Shown piece by piece: positions 44,487 through 53,889 of a stretch of 64,000 nucleotides of DNA. A program made the translations under genes and the position numbers. The notes under the pieces are model-generated. The model had not been told where the DNA came from. It saw only the letters and a program-made list of their open reading frames with translations, and searched no databases. Within the stretch, counting starts at the first letter, position 1, and each line of letters opens with the position of its first letter. This DNA is from Mucilaginibacter defluvii (lineage in GTDB: Bacteria > Bacteroidota > Bacteroidia > Sphingobacteriales > Sphingobacteriaceae): the NCBI RefSeq assembly GCF_039543225.1, contig NZ_BAABJI010000004.1:248001-312000 (forward strand), read 5' to 3'.

Positions 44487-47432
44487 ATGAAACTTTTTCG
44501 TAACGTGTTAAACGTCGTTTTAAAAGCGGCCTTAATAAATTTTGCACTCTTTTTCGCGCTCACACATCACGCCGCCGCACAGGAAAACCAACTGGTTGAA
44601 ATATCGGGCAAGGTTACCGACAATACTACCAAGGAGGCGTTGCCCGGCGTAAGCGTATCCATAAAAGGTACCGTATCGGGTACAACCACCAACGCGCAAG
44701 GGCGTTTTTCGCTGCGGGGGAAGCTTAGGTTTCCGTTTACGCTGGTGTTCTCAAGCGTGGGCTTTAAAACACAGGAATTCGCGGTTAACTCGCCCGGCAC
44801 CAGTCTGGATGTATCGCTAAGTACACAATCCATATTGGGTAACGAGGTGGTGGTATCCGCTTCAAGGGTTGAAGAAAGCATCCTGAAATCGCCCGTAGCT
44901 ATCGAAAAGCTGGATGTAAGGGCCTTGAAAGAATCGCCAGCGCCAAGTTTTTATGATGCCCTGGAGAATGTAAAAGGCGTTCAGCTTACTACATCAAGCT
45001 TAACTTTTAAGGTGCCTAACACCCGTGGCTTTAACATTCCCAACAACTTCCGCTTTAAGCAACTGGTTGATGGTATTGATATGGAAGCCGCTACCCTGGG
45101 CGTACCGCTGGGTAACGCTATTGGCCCCACCGAGCTGGATATTGCCAGTCTTGAGGTGATCCCGGGCGCAGCATCGGCACTCTATGGCATGAACGCCATT
45201 AACGGTATGGCCTCGCTGCAAACCAAAAACCCGTTTTATTATCAGGGTTTAAGCGTATACGTTAAAAACGGCATTAACCACGTGGGTGGTACCGGTCGCG
45301 ATTTGAGCAATCTGACCGAAACCGCTGTTCGGTATGCCAAGGCGTTCAACAACAAATTCGCCTTTAAGGTTAACGTGAGTTACCTGAGAGGTACTGATTG
45401 GGTGTCGGACACACGCCGCGATCAAAACCCGAACAACCTGGTTACCGCCAACCCTAACTACCCCGAACTGGCAGCCAACAACCCGGCTTATGATGGCTGG
45501 AACAAGTATGGCGATGAGAGCAACAACGCGGTAACGGTAAGCGGTATCAATTATAATGGTAATGCCGGTCAATCATTCATTGTACGCCGTACAGGTTACA
45601 ATGAGCGGGACATTGTTAGTCCGATAGTGGATAACCTGAAAGTGGACGGCTCGCTGCACTATAAAGTCGCTAACAACGCAGAGTTATCCTACGGTTATCG
45701 TTTTGGTAAGATGGATGGCGTATTTCAGCGGGGCAACAAAATTCAGCTGGATAACGTGATCGTACAAAACCATAAGCTGGAATTAAAAGGTGCCGACTAC
45801 TTTGTGCGTACTTACATGTCGGTTGAAAACTCGGGCGACTCGTACAACGTAAAGCCGATGGCTGATAACCTGGACATTGTTAGCGGCGGTACCAATGCCG
45901 CCTGGGGCGCCAAATTCAAAACCGCCCTGCAAACCGCGCTTGATGCCAACACCCCGCTGGCTGATGCCATGGTAGTTGCACGTACCGCGGCAGATGCCGG
46001 CCGTGTAATACCCGGCACGCCCGAATTTGCCGACCTGAAAAGCCGCATAAGAGGTGTAAATAACTGGGATTACAACGCTACCACTAAAATAGGCGGTGCG
46101 GCATTGATACAAAAAAGCCGTACCTACCATGCCGATGCGCAATATGATTTTACCGATAAGATAAAATGGTTCAACCTATTGGTGGGTGCCGATTTCAGGG
46201 AATATTCCATCATTCCGGACGGTAATAACTTTGTGGATTTTTCGCGCCCGATTGCCGAGCGTAACCAACCGCTGCCTGATGGCAGCTATGGCAGCAATGT
46301 GCATTACACTAAGGTGGGCGCCTTCGCGCAGGTCACCAAAACGTTTTTTGAAGAAAAGTTGAAAATATTCGGCTCGCTGCGTTTAGATTATAACAAGGAG
46401 TTCGACCCTAAGCTTAACCCGCGTATAGCGGCGGTATATACCCTTGCCGAAAAGCATAACTTCCGGGTATCATACCAAAACGGGTTCCGTTTCCCGGCTT
46501 TGTTCGAGGCATTATCATTCGTTAACAATGGCAACGTGCGCCGTATAGGTGGCTTGCCATACATCAATGAAGGTTTGAATTACCTGGATAACTCGTACAC
46601 GCTGGCATCCATCAACAACTTTAACGCGGCCGTTAATAATGAAGTAGCCAACAGCAACGGTACCGTTACCCGTAACCAGGCCGCGTTGAACAACCGCAAC
46701 CTGTTGCAGGTGACTAACCTGGGCAATACTGAGCCTGAGCAGATCAACTCGTTTGAGGCGGGTTACAAGGCTTTATTGTTTGATAATAAGTTAGTGATTG
46801 ATATTGATGGCTACCTGAACAAATATACCGGCTTTTTAGGGCAGGTTGAGGTTGCCGTACCATACCTTAATGCTACCGATGGCGGCGGCACACTGGCCGC
46901 GCAGGCACAGGTAGGCAGCGACCAAGCTGTTATTGCCGCCCTTGCCGAAAACCGCAACGCCCAGCAAACCCGCTATCGTGTATACACCAATGCTAAAAAC
47001 ACGTATACCAACTATGGCTCGTCGTTGGGGTTAACCTATAACTTTTACAAGCGCTATACCGTGAGCGGTAACCTGGCTTACAACAACATTAAGGGTAACG
47101 AGAGTGCCGATATTTTTGTGACCGGCTTTAACACGCCAAAATGGGTTACCAATGTATCATTAGCTAACCGCGAGGTGGTAAAAAACCTGGGCTTTAACGT
47201 AGTTTACCGTTACCAGAATTCATTTTTGTGGGAGAGCCCACTGGCCAATGGTACGGTACCGGCCATCAATACTTTTGATGCGCAGGTATCATACAAAGTA
47301 CCAACAGCTAAGGCAACTATCAAGTTAGGCGGATCAAATATATTTAACAGGAAATACTACCAATACGCTGCGGGCCCAACCATTGGCGGCCTGTACTACA
47401 TAGCGGTAACGTTTGACGGGCTTGATTTTTAA
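44487..47432 (+). CDS. TonB-dependent outer membrane receptor
   Basis: A 981-residue outer membrane receptor. The signal peptide ends near HHAAAQ. A CarboxypepD_reg-like domain covers about 37-115 (ISGKVTDNTTKEALPGVSVS). The plug (about 125-250) has EVVVSASRVEESILKSPVAI, NTRGFNIPNNFRFKQLVDGI and GAASALYGMNAINGMASLQT. The 22-strand barrel follows, ending in an aromatic residue as outer membrane proteins do (VTFDGLDF). It lacks the SusC signature and no susD is next to it, so it is a classic CirA/FecA-like receptor of unknown substrate. The upstream Cys-rich leader ORF suggests control by cysteine or sulfur supply, hence perhaps uptake of a sulfur compound; this is inference. It ends at a strong terminator. 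Confidence 0.92.
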   Translation: MKLFRNVLNVVLKAALINFALFFALTHHAAAQENQLVEISGKVTDNTTKEALPGVSVSIKGTVSGTTTNAQGRFSLRGKLRFPFTLVFSSVGFKTQEFAVNSPGTSLDVSLSTQSILGNEVVVSASRVEESILKSPVAIEKLDVRALKESPAPSFYDALENVKGVQLTTSSLTFKVPNTRGFNIPNNFRFKQLVDGIDMEAATLGVPLGNAIGPTELDIASLEVIPGAASALYGMNAINGMASLQTKNPFYYQGLSVYVKNGINHVGGTGRDLSNLTETAVRYAKAFNNKFAFKVNVSYLRGTDWVSDTRRDQNPNNLVTANPNYPELAANNPAYDGWNKYGDESNNAVTVSGINYNGNAGQSFIVRRTGYNERDIVSPIVDNLKVDGSLHYKVANNAELSYGYRFGKMDGVFQRGNKIQLDNVIVQNHKLELKGADYFVRTYMSVENSGDSYNVKPMADNLDIVSGGTNAAWGAKFKTALQTALDANTPLADAMVVARTAADAGRVIPGTPEFADLKSRIRGVNNWDYNATTKIGGAALIQKSRTYHADAQYDFTDKIKWFNLLVGADFREYSIIPDGNNFVDFSRPIAERNQPLPDGSYGSNVHYTKVGAFAQVTKTFFEEKLKIFGSLRLDYNKEFDPKLNPRIAAVYTLAEKHNFRVSYQNGFRFPALFEALSFVNNGNVRRIGGLPYINEGLNYLDNSYTLASINNFNAAVNNEVANSNGTVTRNQAALNNRNLLQVTNLGNTEPEQINSFEAGYKALLFDNKLVIDIDGYLNKYTGFLGQVEVAVPYLNATDGGGTLAAQAQVGSDQAVIAALAENRNAQQTRYRVYTNAKNTYTNYGSSLGLTYNFYKRYTVSGNLAYNNIKGNESADIFVTGFNTPKWVTNVSLANREVVKNLGFNVVYRYQNSFLWESPLANGTVPAINTFDAQVSYKVPTAKATIKLGGSNIFNRKYYQYAAGPTIGGLYYIAVTFDGLDF

Positions 47433-47455
47433 CTATTAACTGAGCCATAAATGCG

Positions 47456-47486
47456 GGCGGCACTTTAACGGGTGCCGCCTTTTTTG
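47456..47486 (+). terminator. Terminator of the TonB-dependent receptor gene
   Basis: GGCGGCAC (47456-47463) pairs with GTGCCGCC (47472-47479) followed by seven T, about 24 bases after the stop codon. Confidence 0.9.
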
Positions 47487-47629
47487 TGTCATAAATTAAG
47501 CGCGTATCACAAACGGGAATGAAAGTTTAAAACAAACCGGAGTAAAGTTTGTAGTCATCGTGCGCTTCAATATTAAATAAATATTAACGCGTTAAAAAGC
47601 AGGCGTCCGGCACTTGCTTTTCTTTTTTG

Positions 47630-47637
47630 TAGTTTTG
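47630..47637 (+). promoter_or_regulatory. -7 promoter box of the flippase-like/GT2 operon
   Basis: TAGTTTTG is a perfect TAnnTTTG match 14 bases before the TTG start codon of the next gene, giving a very short leader. Confidence 0.55.
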
Positions 47638-47651
47638 ACAAATTTTACCTG

Positions 47652-48635
47652 TTGACCGTAATTGCTAAAAAGTTATTCTCGTGGCTTATCAAGGCTGCTA
47701 TCCTCGGGCTTGCCGCGTGGTTCATTTATCATAAATTCCTTACTAAGAACAATGATCTGCAGGAGTTCAGCATCAAGGTTTCCAGCCTAACAAAAGGACA
47801 GGTTATCGGTACGCTTACGGCGGTATCTATCCTGATGATGCTGAACTGGACGCTGGAGGCCCTTAAATGGCAGTACGTAAGCCGAAAGCTCATTAATATC
47901 TCCATATGGAAAGCGCTCGAATCGGTATTTTGCGGGTTAACCTGGGCCATTTTTACACCCAACCGGGTAGGTGAGTATGGCGGGCGCATTATGTTTTTGC
48001 CTAACCGTAAACGTATTCACGGCTTGTTTGCCATGGTTGTAGGTAGCCTTGGCCAAAACCTGATAACCAATATTTTAGGATTGATCGGCACCCTTTGGTT
48101 TATATATACGTACAAAGATCAAATGCACATTGGTACATTATTTTTTGGCTGCATTGCCGTACTGGTGGTCGTTTTTTTACTGATGCTGACCCTGTTTTAT
48201 TTCAATATCGAGTGGATGGTGAGCCTGCTGAGCAGAATAAAGTTCATCAAAAAGTACGAGCGGTTTTTTAACATTATGGCCCGCTATAATACAGACGAAT
48301 TGCTTAACATCTTATGGTATTCGGTAGCGCGGTTTATGGTGTTTACAATGCAGTATTACCTGCTGATCCATTTGTTGCTGCCGCAATTAGGTTTGCTTAC
48401 TATCGTGATGATGGTGTTTACTTTTTTGATCATCCAGTCGGCACTGCCATCGCTGGATATATTTGATATTGGCGTACGCAGTTTTACCGCCACCAGCCTG
48501 TTCGCTTATGTAACAAACGAACAATTAGCCGTGGTTGCCTGTGTATCTATTATATGGCTCATCAACCTGATTATCCCCGCGGTTATCGGTTGTTTTTTTG
48601 TACTTAAACTCAAATTCTTTGACCGTTATGCATAG
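47652..48635 (+). CDS. Lysylphosphatidylglycerol synthase TM-region/flippase-like membrane protein
   Basis: Integral membrane protein of 327 residues with about eight hydrophobic helices, of the LPG_synthase_TM (UPF0104/AglD-like) family. Recognisable segments are LNWTLEALKWQYVSRKL, GLTWAIFTPNRVGEYGGRIMFL (near 95-115) and LPSLDIFDIGVRSFTATSLF. The aminoacyl-transferase domain of MprF is absent. Family members transport or modify lipid-linked substrates. Translation seems to begin at a TTG (47652), as no ATG fits. The stop codon overlaps the GT2 start by eight bases, so the two probably act together in a lipid- or glycan-modifying step. Confidence 0.85.
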   Translation: MTVIAKKLFSWLIKAAILGLAAWFIYHKFLTKNNDLQEFSIKVSSLTKGQVIGTLTAVSILMMLNWTLEALKWQYVSRKLINISIWKALESVFCGLTWAIFTPNRVGEYGGRIMFLPNRKRIHGLFAMVVGSLGQNLITNILGLIGTLWFIYTYKDQMHIGTLFFGCIAVLVVVFLLMLTLFYFNIEWMVSLLSRIKFIKKYERFFNIMARYNTDELLNILWYSVARFMVFTMQYYLLIHLLLPQLGLLTIVMMVFTFLIIQSALPSLDIFDIGVRSFTATSLFAYVTNEQLAVVACVSIIWLINLIIPAVIGCFFVLKLKFFDRYA

Positions 48636-49749
48636 TATCATATCCATGCTGCTCACCGGTATCTACCTGTGTGTGCTCATTTACCTTATAAAAGGCTGGT
48701 CTATGCTTAAACGTGCCAAACCATCGCTCACTACCTTTAAAACAAAAGTTACTATACTAATAGCCGCACGTAATGAAGAAGCAGGCATCCACCTCACTAT
48801 TGAGGATTTGCTGGCGCAGGATTATCCCAAACATCTTACCGAAATAATTATTGTTGACGATCACTCTACCGACCGCACCGCCGAGATTATCCGCGGTTAT
48901 GCCGAACAGGGTGTTAAGCTGTACCAGATGCGCGCGGGCGAAGCGCTCAACTCCTATAAAAAAGCCGCCATTGCTGAGGCCATCGCCCTATCCACCGGTG
49001 AGCTGATGGTAGCCACGGATGCCGATTGCCGAATGGGTAACAAATGGCTGTCGTCGGTAGTATCGTACTACGAAACAGAAAATCCGGTCATGATCTCATC
49101 GCCGGTTACCTATTTCCAGGAAAAATCACTGTTCGAACTGTTGCAAACGCTAGAGTTTTCCTACCTGATCGGTATCGGCGCGGCATTTATCGGCAACGGC
49201 AGGGCTTCAACCTGTAACGGCGCTAACTTTGCTTATCGTAAGGATGTATTTTATGAAGTAGGCGGCTTTAAAGGTATTGACGACCTGGCATCCGGTGATG
49301 ATGAACTGCTGCTGCAAAAAGTGGCCGAGGTTTATCCCGGCAGGATAGGTTTTTTGAAAAACCAGGATGCCATTGTTTATACCCACGCCAAACCAACGCT
49401 TGAAGATTTTTTACAGCAGCGCCGCCGCTGGGCCTCTAAATCAACGCGGTATAAGGATAAAAAGATCGTCGCCATGGCCGTATGTATCTGGCTGTTCAAC
49501 GTATCGCTGCTGGCCAATGCACTGCTGGGGTTTTATGATATATACTTTTTTAAGTTGTTTTGCGTGCAGTTCGCATTAAAATATGCGTTTGAAACAGTGT
49601 TCCTGTTGCCCATCACCTCATTTTGGAAACGGCCGGCATTGGTGGGCTTGTTGCTATTGCTATCGCCAATACATATATTGTACTTTGTTTACGTGGGGTT
49701 GATGGGCAACACCCGCAAATACGCCTGGAAAGGGCGTTTAGTACGTTAA
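48628..49749 (+). CDS. Family 2 glycosyltransferase, membrane-bound
   Basis: Processive-type GT2 of 373 residues. The ATG at 48628 (MHSIISMLLTGIYLCVLIYL) is preferred over a TTG thirty bases upstream. An N-terminal helix anchors the enzyme. The GT-A domain shows ILIAARNEEAGI, IIVDDHSTDRT, VATDADCRMG (the D-x-D metal site), a GDDELLLQK region and the Q-x-x-R-W motif as QQRRRW. Several C-terminal transmembrane helices follow. This is the plan of cellulose synthase-like and ceramide/lipid glycosyltransferases. Overlap with the flippase-like gene suggests a common pathway; donor and acceptor are unknown. Confidence 0.88.
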   Translation: MHSIISMLLTGIYLCVLIYLIKGWSMLKRAKPSLTTFKTKVTILIAARNEEAGIHLTIEDLLAQDYPKHLTEIIIVDDHSTDRTAEIIRGYAEQGVKLYQMRAGEALNSYKKAAIAEAIALSTGELMVATDADCRMGNKWLSSVVSYYETENPVMISSPVTYFQEKSLFELLQTLEFSYLIGIGAAFIGNGRASTCNGANFAYRKDVFYEVGGFKGIDDLASGDDELLLQKVAEVYPGRIGFLKNQDAIVYTHAKPTLEDFLQQRRRWASKSTRYKDKKIVAMAVCIWLFNVSLLANALLGFYDIYFFKLFCVQFALKYAFETVFLLPITSFWKRPALVGLLLLLSPIHILYFVYVGLMGNTRKYAWKGRLVR

Positions 49750-49770
49750 TTATAATCTAAAACATCACCT

Positions 49771-50133
49771 ATGGCACCCGCAACAGTTTCAATAAGGCCT
49801 TTTATAGGCGCAAAAGATTTTGAGCAATCAAAAGCATTTTACCGCGAACTGGGTTTTGAGGAGCACAGCATCGACGCAAAAATGTCGTTACTGCAACTGA
49901 ACGGCCTCGCCTTTTACCTGCAGGATTATTACGCCAAGGAATGGGTAGAGAACACCATGACATTTTTCGAGGTAAAAAGCGCCGCAGAATGGTTTGAACA
50001 TCTGCAAGGCCTTGACCTGGAAAATAAATATCCCGGTGTAAAACTGGTACCCCTTCGCCACGAGCAATGGGGACAGGAATGTATGGTGTTAGACCCGGCC
50101 GGGGTGTTGATACATTTCGGTAATTTTCATTAA
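49771..50133 (+). CDS. VOC superfamily (glyoxalase/bleomycin-resistance-like) protein
   Basis: A 120-residue protein with the paired beta-alpha-beta-beta-beta modules of the vicinal oxygen chelate superfamily: SIRPFIGAKDFEQSKAFYRELGF, then MSLLQLNGLAFYLQDYY, and the second module ending EQWGQECMVLDPAGVLIHFG. These proteins act as dimers. Metal ligands are incomplete by eye, so it could be a binding protein rather than an enzyme. It is 21 bases behind the GT2 gene, possibly co-transcribed. Confidence 0.85.
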   Translation: MAPATVSIRPFIGAKDFEQSKAFYRELGFEEHSIDAKMSLLQLNGLAFYLQDYYAKEWVENTMTFFEVKSAAEWFEHLQGLDLENKYPGVKLVPLRHEQWGQECMVLDPAGVLIHFGNFH

Positions 50134-50191
50134 TACAAGCTAAATTAATTAGCAAAATAGATATATTTACCGCTCACAAACCTTTGATACA

Positions 50192-50749
50192 ATGAGCAAA
50201 CAACCCCACCGCTGCGCCTGGCCCGGCACCGATGAACTGTATATTAAATATCACGATGAAGAATGGGGTAAAGAGGTGCATGATGATAAGATATTCTTCG
50301 AGTTCCTGCTGTTAGAATCGGCACAGGCAGGACTAAGCTGGATCACCATACTGCGCCGCCGCGAAAACTACCGCAAGGCATTCGCCAACTTTGATGTGAA
50401 AAAAGTAGCTGCCTTTACTGATGATGATGTTAGTCGCTTGCTGACTGACGAAGGCATAATCCGCAACCGCTTAAAAATTACAACGGCCATTACCAATGCC
50501 CGTTTGTTTATAGATATACAAAAAGAGTTCGGCTCGTTTGATAAATACCTGTACAGCTTTATGCCCGGTGGCAAGGCTATTAATAAGCCACCACAAAGCG
50601 GCATCCCGGTAAGTACGCCCGAAAGCGACGCGATAAGCAAGGACATGAAAAAGCGCGGCTTTAAATTTTTTGGAACCACTATTTGCTACGCGTTTATGCA
50701 GGCCACCGGTATGGTGAATGATCATGTGCTGAGCTGCGATTTCAAGTAG
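50192..50749 (+). CDS. tag: DNA-3-methyladenine glycosylase I
   Basis: Base-excision repair enzyme of 185 residues that removes 3-methyladenine. The HhH-superfamily Tag signature is present: RCAWPGTDELYIKYHDEEWG at the N-terminus with Cys8 and His21 as zinc ligands, then FEFLLLESAQAGLSWITIL, and the C-terminal GFKFFGTTICYAFMQATGMV and NDHVLSC with the remaining zinc ligands. Length and order are standard. A REP-like hairpin follows. Confidence 0.95.
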   Translation: MSKQPHRCAWPGTDELYIKYHDEEWGKEVHDDKIFFEFLLLESAQAGLSWITILRRRENYRKAFANFDVKKVAAFTDDDVSRLLTDEGIIRNRLKITTAITNARLFIDIQKEFGSFDKYLYSFMPGGKAINKPPQSGIPVSTPESDAISKDMKKRGFKFFGTTICYAFMQATGMVNDHVLSCDFK

Positions 50750-50804
50750 GTGATAGTGTTAGTAATCAGTAACCAGAAAAAGTAGTAAATCAATGTTAAT
50801 CCAC

Positions 50805-50857
50805 TCCCTATTTGCGCTTGCGCAGAGAGGGACGTCAAGCGCAGCGATGACAGGGTG
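50805..50857. repeat. REP-like hairpin repeat between tag and polA
   Basis: TCCCT at 50805-50809 pairs with AGGGA at 50828-50832 around a GCGCTTGCGC core. The adjacent AAGCGCAGCGATGACAGGG is the complement of the CTGTCATCGCTGCGC arm found in Bacteroidota intergenic repeats and resembles the end of the 23241-23325 repeat. Confidence 0.55.
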
Positions 50858-50869
50858 AGTAAAATATTG

Positions 50870-50877
50870 TACTTTTG
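50870..50877 (+). promoter_or_regulatory. -7 promoter box of polA
   Basis: TACTTTTG matches TAnnTTTG exactly; transcription would begin about 35 bases before the polA ATG. Confidence 0.55.
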
Positions 50878-50919
50878 AAGCGATCGGTGAAATCACCCTG
50901 AATCAGTGAAATCATATTT

Positions 50920-53730
50920 ATGAAAAAACTTTTTTTATTGGATGGCATGGCGCTTATTTACCGCGCCCACTTTGCGTTAAGTAAAAACCCAAGGTTTACT
51001 TCGGGTGGCATGAATACATCTGCCGTGATGGGTTTCACCAACACCCTGCTTGATGTATTGCGTAAAGAAAAGCCAACCCACATGGCCGTGGTATTTGATA
51101 CTGACGCACCCACCGAACGTCATACTGAATTTGAAGCATACAAGGCGCACCGTGAGGCCATGCCCGAGGATCTTTCAAAGGCGCTGCCTTATGTAATTAA
51201 AGTAATATTGGGCTTTAATATCCCAGTCATCACATCGGATGGCTATGAGGCTGATGATATTATAGGCACACTGGCTAAAAAAGCCGAGCAACGAGGCTAC
51301 CAGGTATACTGCATGACGCCCGATAAGGATTTTGCCCAACTGGTTAGCGAAAACATCTTTATTTACAAACCTGCACGCATGGGTAACGATATGGAGATAC
51401 TGGGCGTAAAGGAAGTGCTGGCCAAATGGGAAGTAGAGCGTGTTGAACAGGTAATAGATATACTCGGCCTTTGGGGCGATGCGGTGGATAATATTCCTGG
51501 TATCCCTGGTGTGGGCGAAAAAACGGCTAAATCACTCATAAAAACTTATGGCTCTGTTGAAAATATTATTGCCAACAGTCATGAACTGAAAGGCAAGCTG
51601 AAAGAGAACGTTGAAACCTATGCCGAGCAGGGCCTGCTCTCCAAAAAGCTGGCTACCATAATGCTGAACGCCCCGGTTGAACTGGATGAGGAAGGGCTGG
51701 AAATATGCGCCCCAAGCCGCGACTTGCTGGAGCCTTTGTTTGCCGAACTGGAATTCCGCACCTTGGGCAAACGTGTGTTTGGCGAGGAATACAGCATTAC
51801 CGAGCTAAAAGCCGCGTCGGTACAAACCGATTTGTTTGGCAACCCGGTTAACGGCGGTTACACCAGCCTTACCGTTGATGTTACCAATATTAAAGAGCCG
51901 GAAACCCCGGTAATCGCCAAAAATATAACTAATACCGAGCATCAATACCACCTGGCTGATACGCCTGAAAAACGTGCGGAACTGATAGCCCTGCTAAAAC
52001 AGCAAAAAGACATTTGTTTTGATACCGAAACCACCGGTACCGATGCTAACCATTGCGAACTGGTCGGCCTTTCGTTCGCGGTGAAACCTGGCGAGGCCTG
52101 GTATGTGCCGGTGCCGCCAACCGAGGCAGAAGCCAAAGCGCTGGTAGCCGAGTTTAAAGAAGTGCTCGAGGATGAAAACATCGGTAAAACCGGCCAGAAC
52201 ATCAAGTTTGATGTAATGATTTTGAAATGGTATGATATCAAGGTAAAAGGCAACCTGTTTGATACAATGCTGGCGCACTACGTGCTTGATCCGGATACCC
52301 GGCATAACATGGACATACTGGCCGAAAACTATTTAGGTTATACCCCGGTTTCCATCACCTCGCTGATCGGGCCAAAAGGCAAGAACCAGGGCAACATGCG
52401 CGATGTAGAGATCGAAAAGATAAAGGATTATGCTGCCGAGGATGCTGACATCACCCTACAATTAAAACAGGTGTTTGAGCCGAAGATAAAACAGGCCGAA
52501 GCCGAGAAACTGATCAATGAGATTGAGCATCCGCTGATCTATGTATTGGCTGATATGGAGTGTGAGGGTGTAAAAATCGACGAGGGTACGCTAAAAGAGT
52601 TTTCAAAAGATTTGACTACAGACTTGGCCAAGTTAGAAGCGGTAGTTTACGAAAAAGCGGGGGTTCGTTTCAACATATCATCGCCCAAACAATTAGGCGA
52701 AGTGCTGTTTGAAAAATTACAGCTCGATCCCAAGGCTAAAAAAACCAAAACCGGTCAGTACCAAACCGGTGAAGATGTATTGCTGGCTTTGGCTACAAAA
52801 AGCGATATTGTAAAGGATATCCTGGATTTCAGGCAGTTGCTCAAATTGAAATCAACCTACGTAGACGCCCTGCCGCAAATGATCAACCCTAAAACGGGAC
52901 GGGTGCATACTTCATACAATCAGGCTGTGGCAGCAACCGGTCGTTTAAGTTCGCAAAACCCCAACCTGCAAAATATACCTATCCGTACCGAGCGTGGCAG
53001 GGAGGTGCGTAAGGCATTCATTCCGCGCGATAGCGGGCATACCATAATCTCTGCGGATTATTCGCAGATCGAGCTGCGTATCATCGCCGAGATAAGCAAG
53101 GATGAGAACATGATGCAGGCCTTTTTAAATAATATTGATATTCATACCGCTACGGCTGCCAATGTTTATGGTGTGCCTGTAGCTGAGGTTGATAGCACGC
53201 AGCGCCGTAATGCCAAGGCGGTTAACTTTGGTATAATCTATGGGCAATCGGCCTTTGGGTTATCGCAAAACCTGGGCATTCCGCGTAAAGAGGCTGCGGA
53301 GATCATCGAACAATATTTTATCCAGTTCCCCGGTATAAAAAAATACATGGCCGACACCATGAACTTTGCACGTGAAAACGGCTATGTAAACACACTGATG
53401 GGGCGTCGTCGTTACCTGCGCGATATCAATTCGGCCAACGCAACCGTACGCGGGTTTGCCGAACGAAATGCTATTAACGCCCCGATACAAGGCTCGGCCG
53501 CAGATATGATCAAGATAGCCATGATCAACATACACCGCGAGCTGAAGGCGCAAAAACTGCAAGGTAAAATGACCATGCAGGTGCATGATGAGTTGGTGTT
53601 TGACGTGCCGCACCACGAGGTTGAGCTGGTAAAGCCCATCATAATGGAGAACATGAAGAACGCCATTAAAACCGAAGTACCTATTATTGTTGAAATAGGC
53701 AGCGGCAGCAACTGGCTGGAAGCGCATTGA
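50920..53730 (+). CDS. polA: DNA polymerase I
   Basis: Replication and repair polymerase of 936 residues, full length. The N-terminal 5'-3' exonuclease starts at LFLLDGMALIYRAHFAL and includes FDTDAPTERH, DGYEADDIIGTLA and NIPGIPGVGEKTAKSLI. The 3'-5' exonuclease is intact, with FDTETTGTD (Asp368, Glu370), so proofreading is expected. The polymerase domain has motif A DYSQIELRI (Asp713), the O-helix RRNAKAVNFGIIYGQS, and motif C QVHDELVFDVP (Asp890). It has its own promoter and is followed by a REP-like repeat. Confidence 0.98.
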   Translation: MKKLFLLDGMALIYRAHFALSKNPRFTSGGMNTSAVMGFTNTLLDVLRKEKPTHMAVVFDTDAPTERHTEFEAYKAHREAMPEDLSKALPYVIKVILGFNIPVITSDGYEADDIIGTLAKKAEQRGYQVYCMTPDKDFAQLVSENIFIYKPARMGNDMEILGVKEVLAKWEVERVEQVIDILGLWGDAVDNIPGIPGVGEKTAKSLIKTYGSVENIIANSHELKGKLKENVETYAEQGLLSKKLATIMLNAPVELDEEGLEICAPSRDLLEPLFAELEFRTLGKRVFGEEYSITELKAASVQTDLFGNPVNGGYTSLTVDVTNIKEPETPVIAKNITNTEHQYHLADTPEKRAELIALLKQQKDICFDTETTGTDANHCELVGLSFAVKPGEAWYVPVPPTEAEAKALVAEFKEVLEDENIGKTGQNIKFDVMILKWYDIKVKGNLFDTMLAHYVLDPDTRHNMDILAENYLGYTPVSITSLIGPKGKNQGNMRDVEIEKIKDYAAEDADITLQLKQVFEPKIKQAEAEKLINEIEHPLIYVLADMECEGVKIDEGTLKEFSKDLTTDLAKLEAVVYEKAGVRFNISSPKQLGEVLFEKLQLDPKAKKTKTGQYQTGEDVLLALATKSDIVKDILDFRQLLKLKSTYVDALPQMINPKTGRVHTSYNQAVAATGRLSSQNPNLQNIPIRTERGREVRKAFIPRDSGHTIISADYSQIELRIIAEISKDENMMQAFLNNIDIHTATAANVYGVPVAEVDSTQRRNAKAVNFGIIYGQSAFGLSQNLGIPRKEAAEIIEQYFIQFPGIKKYMADTMNFARENGYVNTLMGRRRYLRDINSANATVRGFAERNAINAPIQGSAADMIKIAMINIHRELKAQKLQGKMTMQVHDELVFDVPHHEVELVKPIIMENMKNAIKTEVPIIVEIGSGSNWLEAH

Positions 53731-53755
53731 TGTTAAACTTTATTTGTTGAAGGCC

Positions 53756-53830
53756 TGTCACCCTGAGTTTGTCGAAGGGTGCGTGAGTGAAGACAATTGT
53801 TCGCTATGCTTTGACAGGCTCAGCATGACA
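53756..53830. repeat. REP-like inverted repeat between polA and murF
   Basis: The left arm TGTCACCCTGAGTTTGTC and the complement of the right arm, TGTCATGCTGAGCCTGTC, are variants of one motif, so the unit is an imperfect inverted repeat with a spacer of about 25 bases. The TGTCATGCTGAG family is very frequent in intergenic regions of Mucilaginibacter and Pedobacter genomes. Confidence 0.75.
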
Positions 53831-53889
53831 TCAACACAAATTTATTTACCACTGGTTCATTGATTATTAATTTTATTTACTTTGAAGTC

